Source: Actinomycetota bacterium
GTDB taxonomy: Bacteria > Actinomycetota > Thermoleophilia > Solirubrobacterales > Solirubrobacteraceae
Direction of reading: 5' to 3'
NCBI GenBank assembly: GCA_009699865.1
Contig: WLNJ01000013.1
Location: forward strand, 1 to 41,557
Length of the DNA stretch: 41,557 nucleotides
How positions within the stretch are numbered: the first letter of the stretch is position 1; each line of letters opens with the position of its first letter. Below the pieces are notes generated by a model. The model saw only the letters and a program-made list of their open reading frames with translations, searched no databases and was not told the DNA's origin. Shown here piece by piece: positions 41,004-41,557 of this stretch. Both the position numbers and the translations under genes were made by a program.

Positions 41004-41557
41004 TCAGCGCTTGGCGTACGACTTCACCGCAGGCTCAGCGAGAACCTTTGGCATCGAAGTCTGGTTGCCGCTGGTCAGCTGCTTGGCAACTGAGAGCAGA
41101 ACGTAGGTCCCAAACTCGTCAAGGCCAATCGCGAACGGATGCGAGCAGACATTGCTAGGAAGCCGTGACACCTTGGCGGGCCCGGAGTGTTCAATCGCGT
41201 CCTTGGCTGCGGCGAACGAAACTGAGTCAACGGCGCTAGCGATGTGGCCAGTCCGGCGACCCTTGCAGACCGACTGGATCAGAATGTTGGTGGCACCCTT
41301 GAGTGAGGAGGTCGGGTGTGACCCACCCTGCGGCTGGACTGTCTCGTCAGTTGTTGACCTGATGGTCGTCCACGAAGTTGTCGTTCCGGGGCTCTCGTCG
41401 GAGTACTTGTTGAGCGCCGTCAGGAGCTTGGAACCAACTGCCTGCTGCCACACAGCCGGCGCGCAACCAGGGCTGCTTGCACACGCTCCAACGTTGAAGG
41501 TGTTGGTTCCGTGCTGGGTGCCTGAAACCGCGATCACATCGGACACCTTCGCCCGAA
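41004..41557 (-). CDS. C-terminal part of a secreted lipase/esterase (truncated by the window edge)
   Basis: The reading frame continues past the right edge; about 184 residues are visible. It matches class-2 triacylglycerol lipases by VIAVSGTQHGTNTF (the strand after the nucleophile elbow), a CASSPGC disulfide region, SWTTIRSTTDETVQPQ (catalytic Asp), and a late SHPFAIGLDEFG (probable catalytic His). The nucleophile serine lies outside the window. It probably releases fatty acids outside the cell, and is followed by the cupin gene. Confidence 0.7.
   Translation of the reverse strand, partial: RAKVSDVIAVSGTQHGTNTFNVGACASSPGCAPAVWQQAVGSKLLTALNKYSDESPGTTTSWTTIRSTTDETVQPQGGSHPTSSLKGATNILIQSVCKGRRTGHIASAVDSVSFAAAKDAIEHSGPAKVSRLPSNVCSHPFAIGLDEFGTYVLLSVAKQLTSGNQTSMPKVLAEPAVKSYAKR

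Overview
The window is 41.6 kb of chromosome at roughly 58-60% GC from what looks like a free-living member of the Actinomycetota. The indicators are a groES-groEL operon under a CIRCE/HrcA-type operator, a fused tandem WYL (PafBC-like) regulator, an FDOR/PNPOx-like flavin or F420 protein, many GTG starts, Tat signal peptides, and many genes whose -10 hexamer sits only 6-8 nt before the start codon (leaderless transcripts). The secreted RTX-repeat, arylsulfotransferase, sugar dehydrogenase and PhoD-type proteins are reminiscent of Thermoleophilia (Solirubrobacterales/Gaiellales-like), but that placement is only an impression from the sequence. There is no plasmid, phage, IS or CRISPR signature.

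Layout. 1-6.3 kb: a truncated Tat-exported protein, a secreted cupredoxin, a Tat-exported PhoD-like phosphatase/phosphodiesterase, a DHA2 MFS exporter, and a secreted sugar dehydrogenase with a PKD domain. 6.4-9.0 kb: a tiny ribbon-helix-helix protein, a two-gene ABC-2 exporter, and YceI. 9.2-11.1 kb: tRNA-Thr(CGU), a polytopic membrane protein, and a decayed second copy of the same tRNA. 11.1-19 kb: a secreted arylsulfotransferase; a TetR regulator followed by a bicovalent-type flavin oxidase and a DAPG-hydrolase-like C-C hydrolase; DUF427; and two secreted proteins of unknown function. 18.9-22.7 kb: DUF1622, an SDR, a small membrane protein, and groEL/groES with CIRCE.

22.8-28.1 kb: a translationally coupled run GDPD > Crp/Fnr > Nudix > ASCH, then rmlB, rmlD and rmlA for dTDP-L-rhamnose (no rmlC here). 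28.2-31.9 kb: a PNPOx/FDOR protein, the fused WYL regulator with a lysine/alanine tail, and an OB-HD nuclease like YhaM. 32-37.1 kb: an alpha/beta hydrolase, a PHA-synthase-like Cys hydrolase, a fatty-acid/sterol hydroxylase, a methyltransferase, and a glutathionyl-hydroquinone-reductase-like GST. 37.1-41.6 kb: a secreted sulfatase divergent from a pure RTX calcium-binding protein, a cupin, and the C-terminal part of a secreted lipase.

How the genes fit together. Much of the window serves the cell envelope and the scavenging of phosphate, sulfate esters, lipids and sugars outside the cell. The best candidates for something new are: the TetR/flavin-oxidase/PhlG-like cassette, whose leader can form competing RNA structures and contains a sequence complementary to its ribosome binding site; the decayed tRNA copy on the far side of a membrane glycosyltransferase-like gene; the repeated TAnnnT-N6-8-start leaderless architecture; and three convergent gene pairs that share one 4-bp stop-codon block.
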